Positions 21,154 to 21,462 of a stretch of 21,462 bases of DNA are shown here, piece after piece. Source of the stretch: an uncultured Clostridia bacterium. Lineage in GTDB: Bacteria > Bacillota > Clostridia > Oscillospirales > Acutalibacteraceae. The stretch lies in assembly GCA_937884975.1 (NCBI GenBank), contig CAKZZS010000062.1:1-21462 (forward strand), written 5' to 3'. A model generated the notes under the pieces. The model was not told where the DNA came from. It saw only the letters and a list, made by a program, of their open reading frames with translations, and made no database searches. Positions within the stretch are counted from its first letter, which is position 1, and each line of letters opens with the position of its first letter. A program made the position numbers and the translations under genes.

Positions 21154-21245
21154 GTAGGGGCGAATATTATCCGCCCGTTTGATTTACATCTGACTTTGAC
21201 GGGCGCGCACGGAGACGCGCCCCTACGAGTTTGATAATCATCCTC
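21154..21245. repeat. GTAGGGGCG palindromic repeat, copy 1
   Basis: A 92-bp unit repeats at 21371-21462 with one mismatch (A at 21163, G at 21380), 217 bp apart. It starts GTAGGGGCG and has CGCCCCTAC near its other end (about 21217-21227), so it is an imperfect palindrome. It contains nested GGGC-rich stems and no gene. It resembles intergenic REP- or MITE-like elements of gut Firmicutes. Confidence 0.85.
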
Positions 21246-21251
21246 GCACCC

Positions 21252-21345
21252 TGTAGGGGTGGGTTTCCACGCCCACCCGTTTGCCGTTTTTGCGGCAAAT
21301 TGCCCGTGAACGGGCAACGGGACGTCCGGGAGGCCGTCCCCTACA
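21252..21345. repeat. Related palindromic unit between the two repeat copies
   Basis: This unit begins TGTAGGGG and ends CCCCTACA, the same outer arms as the flanking copies, but has a different interior. The interior includes a GTTTGCCG/CGGCAAAT hairpin and a TTGCCCG/CGGGCAA hairpin. It is probably a diverged member of the same element family. Confidence 0.7.
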
Positions 21346-21370
21346 ATTTCATTAAATCTCACACCATATT

Positions 21371-21462
21371 GTAGGGGCGGATATTATCCGCCCGTTTGAT
21401 TTACATCTGACTTTGACGGGCGCGCACGGAGACGCGCCCCTACGAGTTTGATAATCATCCTC
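21371..21462. repeat. GTAGGGGCG palindromic repeat, copy 2 (runs to the window edge)
   Basis: This is identical to copy 1 apart from one base. The match continues to the last base of the window, so the repeat or array probably goes on beyond it. Confidence 0.85.

Noticed and set aside
21132..21362. 76-codon minus-strand open frame at the 3' edge
   Set aside because: It lies wholly in palindromic repeat DNA and has no start signal.
21154..21462. CRISPR array
   Set aside because: There are only two long identical copies with a diverged palindromic unit between them; unit length (92 bp) and structure do not fit CRISPR repeats and spacers.

Overview
The window looks like a chromosomal stretch from an anaerobic Clostridia-type Firmicute, most likely an Oscillospiraceae/Ruminococcaceae gut or rumen bacterium. 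The reasons are strong AAGGAGG-type ribosome binding sites, consensus sigma-A promoters (TTGACA/TATAAT), a secreted protein with FIVAR repeats ending in a dockerin, a long clostridial-type PRPP synthetase, and GTAGGGGCG-type interspersed palindromes. The species cannot be fixed from the sequence alone.

Layout. 1-1346: a promoter, an XRE-TPR regulator and its terminator. 1347-4500 (mostly minus strand): a decayed mobile or defence-type island. It holds a toxin-like gene remnant, an overlapping three-gene operon (DUF4417, DUF6883, DUF4926), a 320-bp regulatory gap with inverted repeats and a likely plus-strand small RNA, and an ImmR-like repressor with an ImmA/IrrE-like metallopeptidase. 4506-8405 (minus): an FtsX-type ABC exporter (ATPase plus 1010-aa permease) behind a perfect consensus promoter that carries two palindromic operators. 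8541-10082 (minus): a MATE efflux pump whose leader contains an intrinsic terminator and a 7-codon ORF. 10079-13384 (minus): a large polyvalent protein of phage/ICE type that seems to have lost both ends. 13535-17884 (plus): a 1449-aa secreted protein with a beta-helix, InlB/Flg_new repeats, a putative Ig domain, six FIVAR repeats and a dockerin. 17885-18544: a gene-free stretch rich in hairpins, with a candidate structured RNA that has its own promoter and terminator. 18545-19102: two small convergent genes. 19371-19593: tRNA-Leu(GAG). 19783-21102: prs. 21154-21462: direct copies of a palindromic repeat.

How parts fit together. The ImmR-like repressor has a perfect palindrome over its own start site. 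Related half-sites (CCCGAG, GAGTACAATATAT) recur in front of the DUF4417-DUF6883-DUF4926 operon, so repressor, protease and cassette probably form one regulatory unit. The ABC exporter and the MATE pump are both efflux functions and both look inducible, one through operators and one through attenuation.

The least explained signals are: the 18266-18463 structured RNA; the MATE leader; the small RNA and competing hairpins at 3189-3328; a 19-of-20-nt sequence found in the loops of two separate hairpins (4526 and 8485); and the three-gene DUF operon.
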